This document shows, one piece after another, positions 15,596 through 24,096 of a DNA stretch of 64,000 nt. Numbering within the stretch: the stretch's first letter is position 1; each line of letters begins with the position of its first letter. The notes below the pieces were generated by a model, which made no database searches, was not told the DNA's origin, and worked only from the letters and a program-made list of their open reading frames with translations. Both the position numbers and the translations under genes were made by a program. The stretch comes from Fodinibacter luteus. GTDB taxonomy: Bacteria > Actinomycetota > Actinomycetes > Actinomycetales > Dermatophilaceae. Where the stretch lies: contig NZ_BAABGM010000011.1 of the NCBI RefSeq assembly GCF_039541575.1, forward strand, positions 62,001 to 126,000, written 5' to 3'.

Positions 15596-16932
15596 GACGG
15601 GCCTCCGGTGCGGATGGAGTGCAGGACGGCCGTCGTCGACCGTCCGGCGAGGGTGGGCAGGATGACGACGCGACCGCCCCAGGACCGGACGACCGGCGCC
15701 TCGGGCAGCTCGGCAGCGGTGTAGTCGCCGCCCTTGACCCACACGTCGGGCCGCAGCCGGCGCAGCGCCGCCCGGGGGTCGTCGTCGTCGAACACGACGA
15801 CGTCGTCGACGCACGACAGCCCGAGCAGCACCCGGGCCCGGTCGTGGACCGTCTGCACCGGGCGTCCCGGCCCCTTGAGCCGGTGGACGGACGCGTCGGA
15901 GTTGAGCATCACGACGAGCCGGTCGCCGAGCGCCCGGGCCTCCTCGAGCAGCTGGACGTGCCCGGCGTGCAGGAGGTCGAAGCAGCCGCCCGTCGCGACG
16001 AGCGTGCCGGTGGGCGCCTCGCCGCCGGGCCGGTCGGCGCGGGCCGGCGTCCCGGGCCGCAGCCCCCCGGCACCCCCCGAGGCGACGAAGGCGGTGGCCG
16101 CTTCCACGGCGTCCTCGACCGCCTCGAGGGCCGTACTTCCACGGGCGAGCGCGACGGCCGCCGCAGCGGCGAAGCGGTCGCCCGCCCCACAGCTGTCGCC
16201 GTCGACGGCGCAGGCGCGCACGAACGACGACCCCCCGCCCGGGGTCGCGACCCACGCACCGCGCTCCCCGCACGTCACCGCGACGGCACGCGCCGACCAG
16301 CGGCGCACGAGGTGCTCCGCGAGGAAGTCCCCGTCCGGGCCACGGGCCGCTGCCCGGTGCTGCGCCTCCGCCAGGTTGGGCGTGACGAGGGCACAGCCCG
16401 GGACCGGGTCGGCACCGCGTGGATGGGGGTCCCACACGACGGGGCGCACGAGGGCCCGGCCCGCCAGCACGGCGCGCAGCGGCTCGAGGCCGCTCGTCCC
16501 CGCCCCGTAGCAGGAGACGAGGACGACGTCGGCGCCCACGACGAGCTCGGCCACGCCGTCGGGCAGGCGCCCCTGCGGCCGCCCGGGACCACCCGTGTCG
16601 ATCCGGGCGATCGACTGCCCACCGGCCCGCAGCCGGGTCTTGACCCGGGTGGCGCCCTCGTGGGGCAGCGGGACGACGTCGACGCCGGCGCCGTCGAGGA
16701 GGCTGCGCAGCTCGACGGCCTCGGCGTCGCCGGAGAGCGGGGTCACGAGCGTCGTCCGGGCGTCGGCGGCGGCGAGGACTGCGGCGAGGCCGGCCCCCCC
16801 GGGTCGGGCGCGGGTGCCCTCGACGTCGACGACCGGTGCCGGGGCGTCCGGGCACAGCCTCTCGACCCGGCCGACGACGTCCCGGTCGAGGAGCGTGTCG
16901 CCGACGACGACGACGTGCGGGCGCCGGCTCAC
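15592..16932 (-). CDS. hldE: Bifunctional heptose-7-phosphate kinase / heptose-1-phosphate adenylyltransferase
   Basis: A 446-residue two-domain enzyme. Residues about 1-300 are a PfkB/ribokinase-type kinase: GDTLLDRD near the start, GG-x-GLA region, and GDSCGAGDRF with the catalytic Asp. Residues about 310-446 are a cytidylyltransferase-like domain: GCFDLLHAGH (the HxGH nucleotide site) and WVKGGDY. In known pathways it converts D-glycero-D-manno-heptose 7-phosphate to the 1,7-bisphosphate and later activates the 1-phosphate to ADP-heptose. GTG 16932 overlaps the upstream stop (GTGA). The adjacent GmhA and GmhB domains complete the route. Confidence 0.92.
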   Translation of the reverse strand: MSRRPHVVVVGDTLLDRDVVGRVERLCPDAPAPVVDVEGTRARPGGAGLAAVLAAADARTTLVTPLSGDAEAVELRSLLDGAGVDVVPLPHEGATRVKTRLRAGGQSIARIDTGGPGRPQGRLPDGVAELVVGADVVLVSCYGAGTSGLEPLRAVLAGRALVRPVVWDPHPRGADPVPGCALVTPNLAEAQHRAAARGPDGDFLAEHLVRRWSARAVAVTCGERGAWVATPGGGSSFVRACAVDGDSCGAGDRFAAAAAVALARGSTALEAVEDAVEAATAFVASGGAGGLRPGTPARADRPGGEAPTGTLVATGGCFDLLHAGHVQLLEEARALGDRLVVMLNSDASVHRLKGPGRPVQTVHDRARVLLGLSCVDDVVVFDDDDPRAALRRLRPDVWVKGGDYTAAELPEAPVVRSWGGRVVILPTLAGRSTTAVLHSIRTGGPS

Positions 16933-18758
16933 GACGCCTGCCGGCACACCGGGCCGGCCTCCATGAGCCCCCGCGAGGTCAGCGCACCGTCGAGCGCCGC
17001 GCACAGGGCGTGGATCGCGACGAGCTGCACCTCCTGCACGGCGGCCGTGCTCGGGGCGTCGACGACGAGCGCCTCGTCCGCGAGGGCGGCGAGGGGGTTG
17101 GGGGCGGGGCCCGTCATCGCCCAGACGTGGAGGCCGAGCTGGCTCCCTCGCTTCGCCGCGTGGAGCACGTTGCTGCTCGACCCGCTCGTGGACAGCAGCA
17201 CGAGGACGTCGCCGGGACGTCCGTGCGCCTCGACCTGGCGGGCGAAGACCTCGTCGGGGCCGTAGTCGTTGAGGATCGCCGTGAGGCTCGACGTCTCGGC
17301 GGACAGCGACAGGCCGGACAGCGGGCGTCGGTCGGTGCACCAGCGACCGACGAGCTCGGCGGTGAGGTGCTGCGCCTCGGCGGCGCTGCCCCCGTTGCCG
17401 GCCGCGAGGAGCCTGCCGCCGCCGACGAGGACCGTGGCCAGCCGCTCGCCCCAGGCCCGGAGCAGGGCCGCCTGCCGGCGCAGCGAGGCCAAGGCGGTCT
17501 CGAGCTCCCCGGTGTGCTCGTCGACCCAGTCGGGGGCGGCGGCGCCACCCGCGCCCACGCCCCGCGCCACGGCATCGAGGACCTCCTCGGTGCGGCTCGA
17601 GACGACCGACCAGTCGAACAGGTCGACGGCCCGGGTCCGGGCGCGCCGCCCCAGCTCGGCCGCGAGGGAGGCGTCGTCGAGGATGCCGCGCACGGCGCCC
17701 GCGACGGCGGGCGCGTCGCGGGGCGGCACGAGGCGGCCCGTCACCCCGTCCTCGACGGAGTCGAGCAGGCCTCCCACCGCCGAGCCCACGAGGGGACGGG
17801 CGCAGGCGGCGGCCTCGAGCGGGGTGATGCCGAACGGCTCGTACCACGGCACGGCGAGCACGACGTCGGCGGAGCGGTAGATCGCGGGCATCGCCTCGTG
17901 GGGGTGCTGGCCGACGAGGAACAGGCGGTCCGAGACCCCGAGCCGGTCCGCGAGGTCGAGGAGGCGGCGGGCCTCCGGGTCGTCGTGCAGTGCACCCGCC
18001 GGGGGGCCCCCGACGACGACGAGCTCGACGTCGTCGAGGAGCGCGAGCGCGCGGACGGCGAGGTCGAACCCCTTGCGCTCGACGAGCCGGCCCACGGCCA
18101 GCAGCCGGGGCCGTACCGCCGGTGGCACGCCCGGGGGGAGGGCGTCGGACCGGTCCGGGGTGAAGTGGCCCGTGTCGACGCCGCACGGGACGACGTGGAC
18201 GTGGTCGGTCGGCACGCCGAGGGCCCGCAGCTCGTCGACCTCGTCGCGGCACGTGGCGATGACGGCGTCGGCCTCGCGTGCCACCCGGCGCTCGAGCTCG
18301 ATGCGCTGCGCGGGGCTCGTGTCGGCCGCTCCCTGGTGCCGCCGCTTGACGCTGCCGAGGGCGTGGAAGGTCTGGACGACGGGCACCCCGCGACGGCGGC
18401 CGGCCCGCACGGCCGCGAGACCGGACATCCAGAAGTGGGCGTGGACGACGTCCGGGTCGCCGTGCCGCTCCCAGTGGGCGGCCATCCAGTCGGCGAAGTC
18501 GTCCATGAGCGGCAGGAGCTCGTCCTTGGGGACGTGGACGGCCGGTCCCACCGGCACGTGGACGACGACGACGCCCGGGTCGAGCTCCACCCGGTCGGGC
18601 AGGCCCGGGTCCTCGCGCCGGGTGTAGACGCTCACGTCGTGCCCGAGGCGGGCCAGCCCCGCGGCCAGCTGCGCGACGTGGACGTTCTGTCCCCCGGCGT
18701 CGGCCTCGCCGAGCGCGGCGAGGGGGCTCGCGTGCTCGGACACCATCGCGATCTTCAC
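16929..18758 (-). CDS. Glycosyltransferase family 4 fused in frame to phosphoheptose isomerase (GmhA)
   Basis: One uninterrupted frame of 609 residues. About 1-400 is a GT4 enzyme: GEADAGGQNVHVAQLA near the N-terminus, AVGRLVERKGFD and the donor motif EPFGITPLEAA. About 415-609 is a SIS isomerase of the GmhA type: AAGNGGSAAEAQHL, LLSTSGSSSNVLHAAKRG and VQLVAIHALC. GmhA turns sedoheptulose 7-phosphate into heptose 7-phosphate, the first step to ADP-heptose. GTG 18758 has a strong GGAGG and overlaps the preceding stop. An in-frame GTG at 17570 with GAGGAGG 11 nt upstream could give a free 213-residue isomerase, the normal family length. Confidence 0.85.
   Translation of the reverse strand: MKIAMVSEHASPLAALGEADAGGQNVHVAQLAAGLARLGHDVSVYTRREDPGLPDRVELDPGVVVVHVPVGPAVHVPKDELLPLMDDFADWMAAHWERHGDPDVVHAHFWMSGLAAVRAGRRRGVPVVQTFHALGSVKRRHQGAADTSPAQRIELERRVAREADAVIATCRDEVDELRALGVPTDHVHVVPCGVDTGHFTPDRSDALPPGVPPAVRPRLLAVGRLVERKGFDLAVRALALLDDVELVVVGGPPAGALHDDPEARRLLDLADRLGVSDRLFLVGQHPHEAMPAIYRSADVVLAVPWYEPFGITPLEAAACARPLVGSAVGGLLDSVEDGVTGRLVPPRDAPAVAGAVRGILDDASLAAELGRRARTRAVDLFDWSVVSSRTEEVLDAVARGVGAGGAAAPDWVDEHTGELETALASLRRQAALLRAWGERLATVLVGGGRLLAAGNGGSAAEAQHLTAELVGRWCTDRRPLSGLSLSAETSSLTAILNDYGPDEVFARQVEAHGRPGDVLVLLSTSGSSSNVLHAAKRGSQLGLHVWAMTGPAPNPLAALADEALVVDAPSTAAVQEVQLVAIHALCAALDGALTSRGLMEAGPVCRQAS
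17568..17588 (-). promoter_or_regulatory. Possible internal start for free GmhA
   Basis: GAGGAGG (17582-17588, complement) and in-frame GTG at 17570, just before the SIS domain. The 11-nt spacing is slightly long but usable. Confidence 0.35.
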
Positions 18759-19738
18759 GGTGTCACCTCCTTGAGGACGCGGTCCCAGTCGAGGAGGAAC
18801 CGGGTGAGGGAGTGGCGACGCAGGGCGTGGGCCCTGGCCTCGAGACCGCGGGCGCGGGCCTCGTCGGGGTCCGCGAGGAGCCGCCTCGCCATGGCGCGCA
18901 GCGCGAGGACGTCGTTCGTGACGAGCCCGGCGGCAGCCGGCACGGCCTCGGGCGCCTCGGTCGTCGACAGGGCGAGCACCGGCATCCCGAGGGTCATCGC
19001 CTCGAGGAGCGCCAGGCCGAGGCTCGTCCAGCGGTAGGGGTGGAGGTACGCGCGGTGCCGGGCCATGGCGCGGTGCAGCTGCGCCTGGTCGAGGTCGTGG
19101 CACCGGCTGCGGTCGAGGCCGGGGATGCCGCGTTCCTCGGCGAGCGCCCCGAGGCCGTCGGCGGCCATGCCGTAGACCGAGACCGGGACCGTCCTCGCGA
19201 GGTCGAGGACGAGGTCGCTCCCCGCGACCCGCCACCGCCGGACCGGCTCGTTGACCGCGACGCACAGTGACGGGTCGGTGCCCTCGTACCGCAGCCCGGG
19301 GTCGGGGATGCCGTGCTCGACGACCGTCGTGGGGCGGTCGCCACAGTCCCAGGCCATCGCGTTGAAGTGGGTCACGTGGACGACGGGCACGCCGGCGAGC
19401 AGCGGGTCGCGCAGGACGTGGTGCTCGGTCGCGACGGCGTGGCCGGCCGGGGTGTTGTGCTCGAGGTAGACCGCGGGCAGGTCCCGGCCGACCCGGCGCC
19501 CGGTCCAGCGCTCGACGAGCGCGGCCTCGTGCGGACGCTGCAGCACGACGACGTCGAGGTGCTCCTCGCGCAGCCGGTCGACCGCGACCTCGCGGGCGGA
19601 GGCCGGCCAGTCCCACGTGCGGGCCCGGCCCCTGCCGTCGGGGCCGCGGTCGGGCAGCACCGGGAGGACGTAGTCGTGGCCGCCGCGCACGAAGGACGTG
19701 AGGTAGGAGCCGTGGACGTGCCACACGAGGATCCTCAC
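18755..19738 (-). CDS. Glycosyltransferase (GT4-like)
   Basis: A 327-residue GT-B-like protein. The start RILVWHVHGSYLTSF, the VVLQRPHE segment, a central EHGIPD and the C-terminal YRWTSLGLALLEAMTLGMP (E-x7-E-like donor site, about 245-263) fit a retaining glycosyltransferase. Starts at GTG 19738 overlapping the upstream stop by 4 nt. Donor and acceptor are unknown; membership of the heptose operon suggests glycan assembly. Confidence 0.78.
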   Translation of the reverse strand: MRILVWHVHGSYLTSFVRGGHDYVLPVLPDRGPDGRGRARTWDWPASAREVAVDRLREEHLDVVVLQRPHEAALVERWTGRRVGRDLPAVYLEHNTPAGHAVATEHHVLRDPLLAGVPVVHVTHFNAMAWDCGDRPTTVVEHGIPDPGLRYEGTDPSLCVAVNEPVRRWRVAGSDLVLDLARTVPVSVYGMAADGLGALAEERGIPGLDRSRCHDLDQAQLHRAMARHRAYLHPYRWTSLGLALLEAMTLGMPVLALSTTEAPEAVPAAAGLVTNDVLALRAMARRLLADPDEARARGLEARAHALRRHSLTRFLLDWDRVLKEVTP

Positions 19739-20796
19739 GACGCCCTCCCGACGGCGGCGCCGACGAGGGACCCGACGGCCCGCACGACGTCGTCACCGGT
19801 GACGCCCGAGACGCACGGGTGGCCCGCGACGGGGCACTGGCGGGCGCGGGTGGCCCGGCAGGCGGCGCCCTGGTCGCCGAGCACGACGGTCGGGACACCC
19901 CACGGGGCCCAGCGCCCGGCCGGGACGACCGGGGCGAAGACGCTCACGACGGGGGTGCCGACCGCCGCGGCGAGGTGCGCCGGGCCGGTGTTGCCGACGA
20001 CGACGGCGGCGGCGTCGGCGAGCACCCCCGCGAGCTCGGGGAACGTCGTCCGCCCGGTGAGGTCGGTCCCGCCGAGTGGCGTGACCCGCCGCCCGACGTC
20101 CTGCTCCCCCGGTCCGCCGGTCACGACGACGTGCCAGCCGGCGGCCGCGAGGGCCTGGGCGTGCTCCGCCGCCCGGTCCGCCCCGATCGCGCGGGCGGGC
20201 ACCGAGGCCGTGGGGTGCACGACGACGTACCCGGTGCCGAGGTGCCGGCCCCGGGGACGGCGCCACCCGGTGACCCGGAGCGCGCCGTCGTCCCCTGGGA
20301 CCGGTGCGTAGCCGGCCGCCTCGACGAGGGCGCACATCGCCTCGACCTCGTGGCCCCCGCCCTCGCCGGCGTCGTCCCCCTCGGGCAGGCGGCGGTGGCG
20401 CACGTCGAGGAGCGAGCCGGGGGCGCAGTCGCTCGTGCCGACGACGCGCGGCACGCCGGCCCACTTGGCGAGCAGGGCCATCGGCAGCGGGCTCTGGTGG
20501 AAGCTCGTGAACACGACGGCCTCGTCGTAGCGGCCGACGCGCAGGCGGTGCAGCAACCCGTCGAGCGCCTCGGGGTCGGCGGGCGCGGGGTCGGCGCCGG
20601 CCCACGGCACCTCGGCGACGTGGACCCGGCCGACCCCCGGCAGCAGGGCGGCGGCCGCGGCCCCGGCAGGTGAGACGAGCAGGTCGACCGCTGCCGCGCC
20701 CCCCCGGAGGCGGCGCACGGCGGGGCCGGCGAGGAGCACGTCGCCGTCGCTGTCGAGGCGCACGGCGAGCACCCTGCGGTGGGTCGGGTCAGCCAC
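19735..20796 (-). CDS. Glycosyltransferase family 9 (heptosyltransferase-like), second copy
   Basis: A 353-residue GT-B protein: N-terminal VLAVRLDSDGDVLLAGPAVR (GT9 opening), VVHPTASVPARAI near 203 and VVGNTGPAHLAAAVGTPVVS near 280. The C-terminus carries four Cys within about 25 residues (CRATRARQC and following), which may bind metal. GTG 20796 overlaps the preceding gene by 8 bp. Likely an ADP-heptose-dependent transferase; it is divergent from the first GT9 in the operon, so a different linkage is plausible. Confidence 0.85.
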   Translation of the reverse strand: MADPTHRRVLAVRLDSDGDVLLAGPAVRRLRGGAAAVDLLVSPAGAAAAALLPGVGRVHVAEVPWAGADPAPADPEALDGLLHRLRVGRYDEAVVFTSFHQSPLPMALLAKWAGVPRVVGTSDCAPGSLLDVRHRRLPEGDDAGEGGGHEVEAMCALVEAAGYAPVPGDDGALRVTGWRRPRGRHLGTGYVVVHPTASVPARAIGADRAAEHAQALAAAGWHVVVTGGPGEQDVGRRVTPLGGTDLTGRTTFPELAGVLADAAAVVVGNTGPAHLAAAVGTPVVSVFAPVVPAGRWAPWGVPTVVLGDQGAACRATRARQCPVAGHPCVSGVTGDDVVRAVGSLVGAAVGRAS

Positions 20797-22351
20797 GGCA
20801 CCACCCGAGGACGAGGTCGACCGCGCGCGGCAGGTCCGGGGCCACGACCGGGGCCGCGGCCACCTCCTCCGCCCGGGTCGTCGCCGTGGGCACGAGCACC
20901 GAGCGGGCACCCGCGGCCCGGGCGGCCTCGACGTCCGCGCCGATGTCCCCGACGACGACGCACTCCTCGGCACCGACGCCGAGCGCCGACGCAGCGGCGT
21001 GCACGAGCCCGGGCCCGGGCTTGCGGCACGCGCAGCCGTCCTCGGGCACGTGGGGGCACACCTGCCACGTCTGGACCGGTCCGACGGCGCGCTCGACGGC
21101 CGCGTTGACGGCATCCACCTGCTCCGGTCGCAGGAGCCCGCGACCCACCCCGGACTGGTTGCTCACGACCCCGAGGCGCAGGCCGGCGGAACGGAGGCGG
21201 TCCAGGGCCTCCCGGGCCCCGTCGACCGGCGCGACCGCGTCCGGGTCGCCGTTGTAGGGCACGTCGTGCACGAGCGTGCCGTCCCGGTCGAGCAGGACGG
21301 CACGCGGCCGCGGGGGCCACGGGGAGGCCGCGCGGTGGCGCCACCAGCCACGCGCCCGGTGCCACACGGCGACGGGCGGGATGGCCGCGCTCGTCCAGGC
21401 CATCGTGGCGACCTCGGCGGCGGTGCGCGGCCCGGGCACGATCCGGCGGCGCGCCAGGTCGCCGACGAGGGCGACGGATGCCGTGGCGCCGGCGAGCGCG
21501 AGCCGGCGCAGCACCGCCGACCGTCCGGTCGGGTCGGTCGGGGCGCTCGCCACGGCCGCCGCCGCGGCGGCGACGGTGCTGCCGATCGCCGCGGTCGTCG
21601 CGACGTGCCACGGCAGGCGCCCGTGGCCGGTCTCGGCGACCTCCCGCCAGCGCGGGCCGTGGAGCCGGCGCATGAGGGCGTCGTCGGCGTTGCCCCGCTG
21701 CACCCGCACGCTGACCGACCGGTCGGCGGTCCGGACCGGGTGGTGCACGACCCGGTCACCGCGCACGAGGAGCCAGCCCGCCCGACGCACCCGCACCGCC
21801 AGGTCGGCGTCCTCGCGGTAGGCCCGCGGGAAGCGCTCGTCGAAGCCGTCCACCGCGAGCAGCGCCGCGCGCCGGTAGGCCATGTCGGCGGTCGCCCAGT
21901 GGGCGGTCTCGAGGCCTGCGGTCGCGCGCTCCCAGTCGGTGGGGCGTCGCCCGGCGGGTCGGGGGACGTGGATGCGCCCCTGGCTCCCGCCGACCGCGGG
22001 GTCGAGCCCCTCGAGGTCGGCGGCGAGCGCCGCGCACCAGCCGTCGGGGAGCACGACGTCGTCGTCGAGGAAGGCGACCCACTCGGCCGTCGTGACCCGC
22101 CACCCGAGGTTGCGGGCGGCCGCAGGGCCGTGGCCCCACCCGCGCAGCACGCGGACGGGGACGGGCGTCCGGCCCGGCGGGGGCTCGGGGCGCGGGAGCG
22201 GGCCCGCCGTGCCCGGTGGCCGGTCGTCGACGAGGACGACCTCGTCCGGCAGCGGCCCGTCCTGGCGCAGCAGCCCGTCGACGAGCGCGCCCACGGAGGG
22301 CCGTCCCACGGTCGGGACGACGACGGCGTACCGCAGGCCGGTGGGCGTCAC
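20789..22351 (-). CDS. Glycosyltransferase family 2 fused to heptose bisphosphate phosphatase (GmhB-like HAD)
   Basis: A 520-residue bifunctional protein. Residues about 8-240 are a GT2 (GT-A) domain: VVVPTVGRPS, VLVDDRPP, the FLDDDVV metal triad (95-101) and YREDADLAVRVRRAG. A hydrophobic stretch (about 245-330) may touch the membrane. Residues about 350-520 are a HAD phosphatase of the GmhB type: LLDRDGTL (353-360), SNQSGVGRG, the zinc loop Cys432-His434-Cys440-Cys442, RKPGPGL and GDIGADVEAA. GmhB removes the 7-phosphate of heptose 1,7-bisphosphate. The start GTG 22351 overlaps the carbamoyltransferase stop (GTGA). Confidence 0.88.
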   Translation of the reverse strand: MTPTGLRYAVVVPTVGRPSVGALVDGLLRQDGPLPDEVVLVDDRPPGTAGPLPRPEPPPGRTPVPVRVLRGWGHGPAAARNLGWRVTTAEWVAFLDDDVVLPDGWCAALAADLEGLDPAVGGSQGRIHVPRPAGRRPTDWERATAGLETAHWATADMAYRRAALLAVDGFDERFPRAYREDADLAVRVRRAGWLLVRGDRVVHHPVRTADRSVSVRVQRGNADDALMRRLHGPRWREVAETGHGRLPWHVATTAAIGSTVAAAAAAVASAPTDPTGRSAVLRRLALAGATASVALVGDLARRRIVPGPRTAAEVATMAWTSAAIPPVAVWHRARGWWRHRAASPWPPRPRAVLLDRDGTLVHDVPYNGDPDAVAPVDGAREALDRLRSAGLRLGVVSNQSGVGRGLLRPEQVDAVNAAVERAVGPVQTWQVCPHVPEDGCACRKPGPGLVHAAASALGVGAEECVVVGDIGADVEAARAAGARSVLVPTATTRAEEVAAAPVVAPDLPRAVDLVLGWCRG

Positions 22352-24018
22352 GGCCGGCCGTCCTGGCCGAACAGGCTCGCGCGGCGCACGAGGTGGGGGC
22401 CCATGACGAGGGCGTCCACCGGCGCGGAGCCGAAGAGCTCGAGGGCCTCCCGCGGCTCGTCGACCATGGGCCGCCCCGCGGTGTTCAGGCTCGTGTTGAC
22501 GACGACGGGGAGCCCGGTGCGGCGTTCGAAGGCCCGCAGGAGTGCGGCCACCCGGGGGTTCGAGTCGTCGTCGACCGTCTGGACGCGCGCTGTGCCGTCG
22601 ACGTGGACGACGGCGGGGATCCGATCGCGCCATGCGTCGGCGACCCGGTGGACGAAGAGCATGTAGGGGCTCGGCAGCGGCCCCTCGTCGAAGATCTCCG
22701 CGGCCCGGTCCGCGAGCACCATCGGCGCCACCGGTCGGAACTGCTCCCGTCCCTTGACCTCGTTGAGGCGCTCGAGGTTCGCCGGGTTGCCGGGGTGCGC
22801 GAGGAGCGAGCGGTGGCCGAGGGCGCGCGGCCCGAACTCGCTCCGCCCGTCGAACCAGGCGACGACGCCGTCGGCCGCCAGCACGTCGGCGACCTCGGCG
22901 GCGAGGTCGTCCGGGGTGGTGAACGGCACCGCCGCCCGCCGCAGCCGTGCCGCGAGCGCGGTGTCGTCCCAGCCGCGGCCGAGGGCGGCGGTGGTGAAGG
23001 GCTCCGGCAGGGTGCCGGCCCGCGCGTGGGCGTGCAGCGCGGCGCCGAGCGCGGTGCCGGCGTCACCGGCGGCGGGCTGCACCCACACGTCCTCGAAGGC
23101 CGTCTCCCGCCAGATCCGGCTGTTCGCGACGCAGTTCAGGGCGGTCCCCCCGGCCATGGTGAGCACCCGGTCACCCGTGCGGTCGTGCAGCCACGTCGCG
23201 AGCTCGACGAGGACCTCCTCGAGGCGCGCCTGGACCGAGCAGGCGAGGTCGGCGTACACGGGCGGCCAGTCCTCCTCGCCGCCGGCGCGCCTCGGGGCGA
23301 AGCGGGTCCAGTCGGGGATCGGCGCTTCGAACCCCCCGTCGGGCGTGGCGCGCACGAGCTCGCGCAGCGCGTCGAGGTGCACCGGCCGGCCGTACGACGC
23401 GAGGGCCATGACCTTGAACTCGTCGCTCGAGCGGAGGAACCCCAGGTGGTCGGTGAGCGACTCGTAGAGCAGCCCGAGCGAGTGCGGGAGGGCCTGGGCG
23501 GCGAGGACGTCGACCTGCCCGGCCTCGACGTGCCCCGCGAGGTGGCTCGTCGCCTCGCCGCGCCCGTCGAGGACGAGCACGCTCACCGGCCGACCGGGTG
23601 CGCCCGAGGGGACGGCGAGCGCGGCCGACGCGGCGTGGGCCACGTGGTGCGGGACGAACTGGACCTGCTCGGCGTCCAGGCCCGGGAGGGCCGTGGCGAG
23701 GAAGCCGGGCACCGACTCGGCGTACATGAGCCGCAGCGGGTCCCACGGGTCGTCGAGCCCCATGTCCTCCGCCGGCTTCGCGAGCGCCGGGTCGAAGGAG
23801 TAGGCGACGGCGTCGAGGTCGCCCGGCCGCAGCCCGGCCTCCTCGAGGCACCAGCGCATCGCGCCCTCGGGCAGCTCCCAGGCCGCGAACGGCACCGGGC
23901 GCTTGCCGTGCTTGCGCCGGGAGAACCGCTCCTCCTCGGCAGCCGCCACGACCCGCCCGTCGACGACGAGCGCGGCCGACGGGTCGTGGAACAGGGCGTT
24001 GACTCCCAGGACTCGCAT
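22348..24018 (-). CDS. NodU/CmcH-family carbamoyltransferase
   Basis: A 556-residue enzyme, first gene of the operon. The N-terminus VLGVNALFHDPSAALV, EEERFSRRKH, HHVAHAASA and GGTALNCVANS are the signatures of the O-carbamoyltransferase family, which moves carbamoyl from carbamoyl phosphate to sugar or antibiotic hydroxyls. The C-terminal domain has FGPRALGHRSLLA and VNTSLNTAGRPMV. ATG 24018 is preceded by GGGGCAGC. It probably decorates a sugar in the heptose-containing product. A SigB-type element lies just upstream. Confidence 0.9.
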   Translation of the reverse strand: MRVLGVNALFHDPSAALVVDGRVVAAAEEERFSRRKHGKRPVPFAAWELPEGAMRWCLEEAGLRPGDLDAVAYSFDPALAKPAEDMGLDDPWDPLRLMYAESVPGFLATALPGLDAEQVQFVPHHVAHAASAALAVPSGAPGRPVSVLVLDGRGEATSHLAGHVEAGQVDVLAAQALPHSLGLLYESLTDHLGFLRSSDEFKVMALASYGRPVHLDALRELVRATPDGGFEAPIPDWTRFAPRRAGGEEDWPPVYADLACSVQARLEEVLVELATWLHDRTGDRVLTMAGGTALNCVANSRIWRETAFEDVWVQPAAGDAGTALGAALHAHARAGTLPEPFTTAALGRGWDDTALAARLRRAAVPFTTPDDLAAEVADVLAADGVVAWFDGRSEFGPRALGHRSLLAHPGNPANLERLNEVKGREQFRPVAPMVLADRAAEIFDEGPLPSPYMLFVHRVADAWRDRIPAVVHVDGTARVQTVDDDSNPRVAALLRAFERRTGLPVVVNTSLNTAGRPMVDEPREALELFGSAPVDALVMGPHLVRRASLFGQDGRP

Positions 24019-24028
24019 ACCGCTGCCC

Positions 24029-24054
24029 CTACCCGCGAGAACCGCTTCTCACTC
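24029..24054 (-). promoter_or_regulatory. SigB-type promoter candidate for the heptose/glycan operon
   Basis: On the minus strand GAGT (24051-24054), 16 nt, GGGTAG (24029-24034), ten bases before the ATG. A short inverted repeat GAGAA-CCGC-TTCTC lies within the spacer (24037-24050). Confidence 0.4.
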
Positions 24055-24096
24055 ACCGGGTGTTTCGGCGCAGCCGCCACGGGGCATGCCCTGTCC

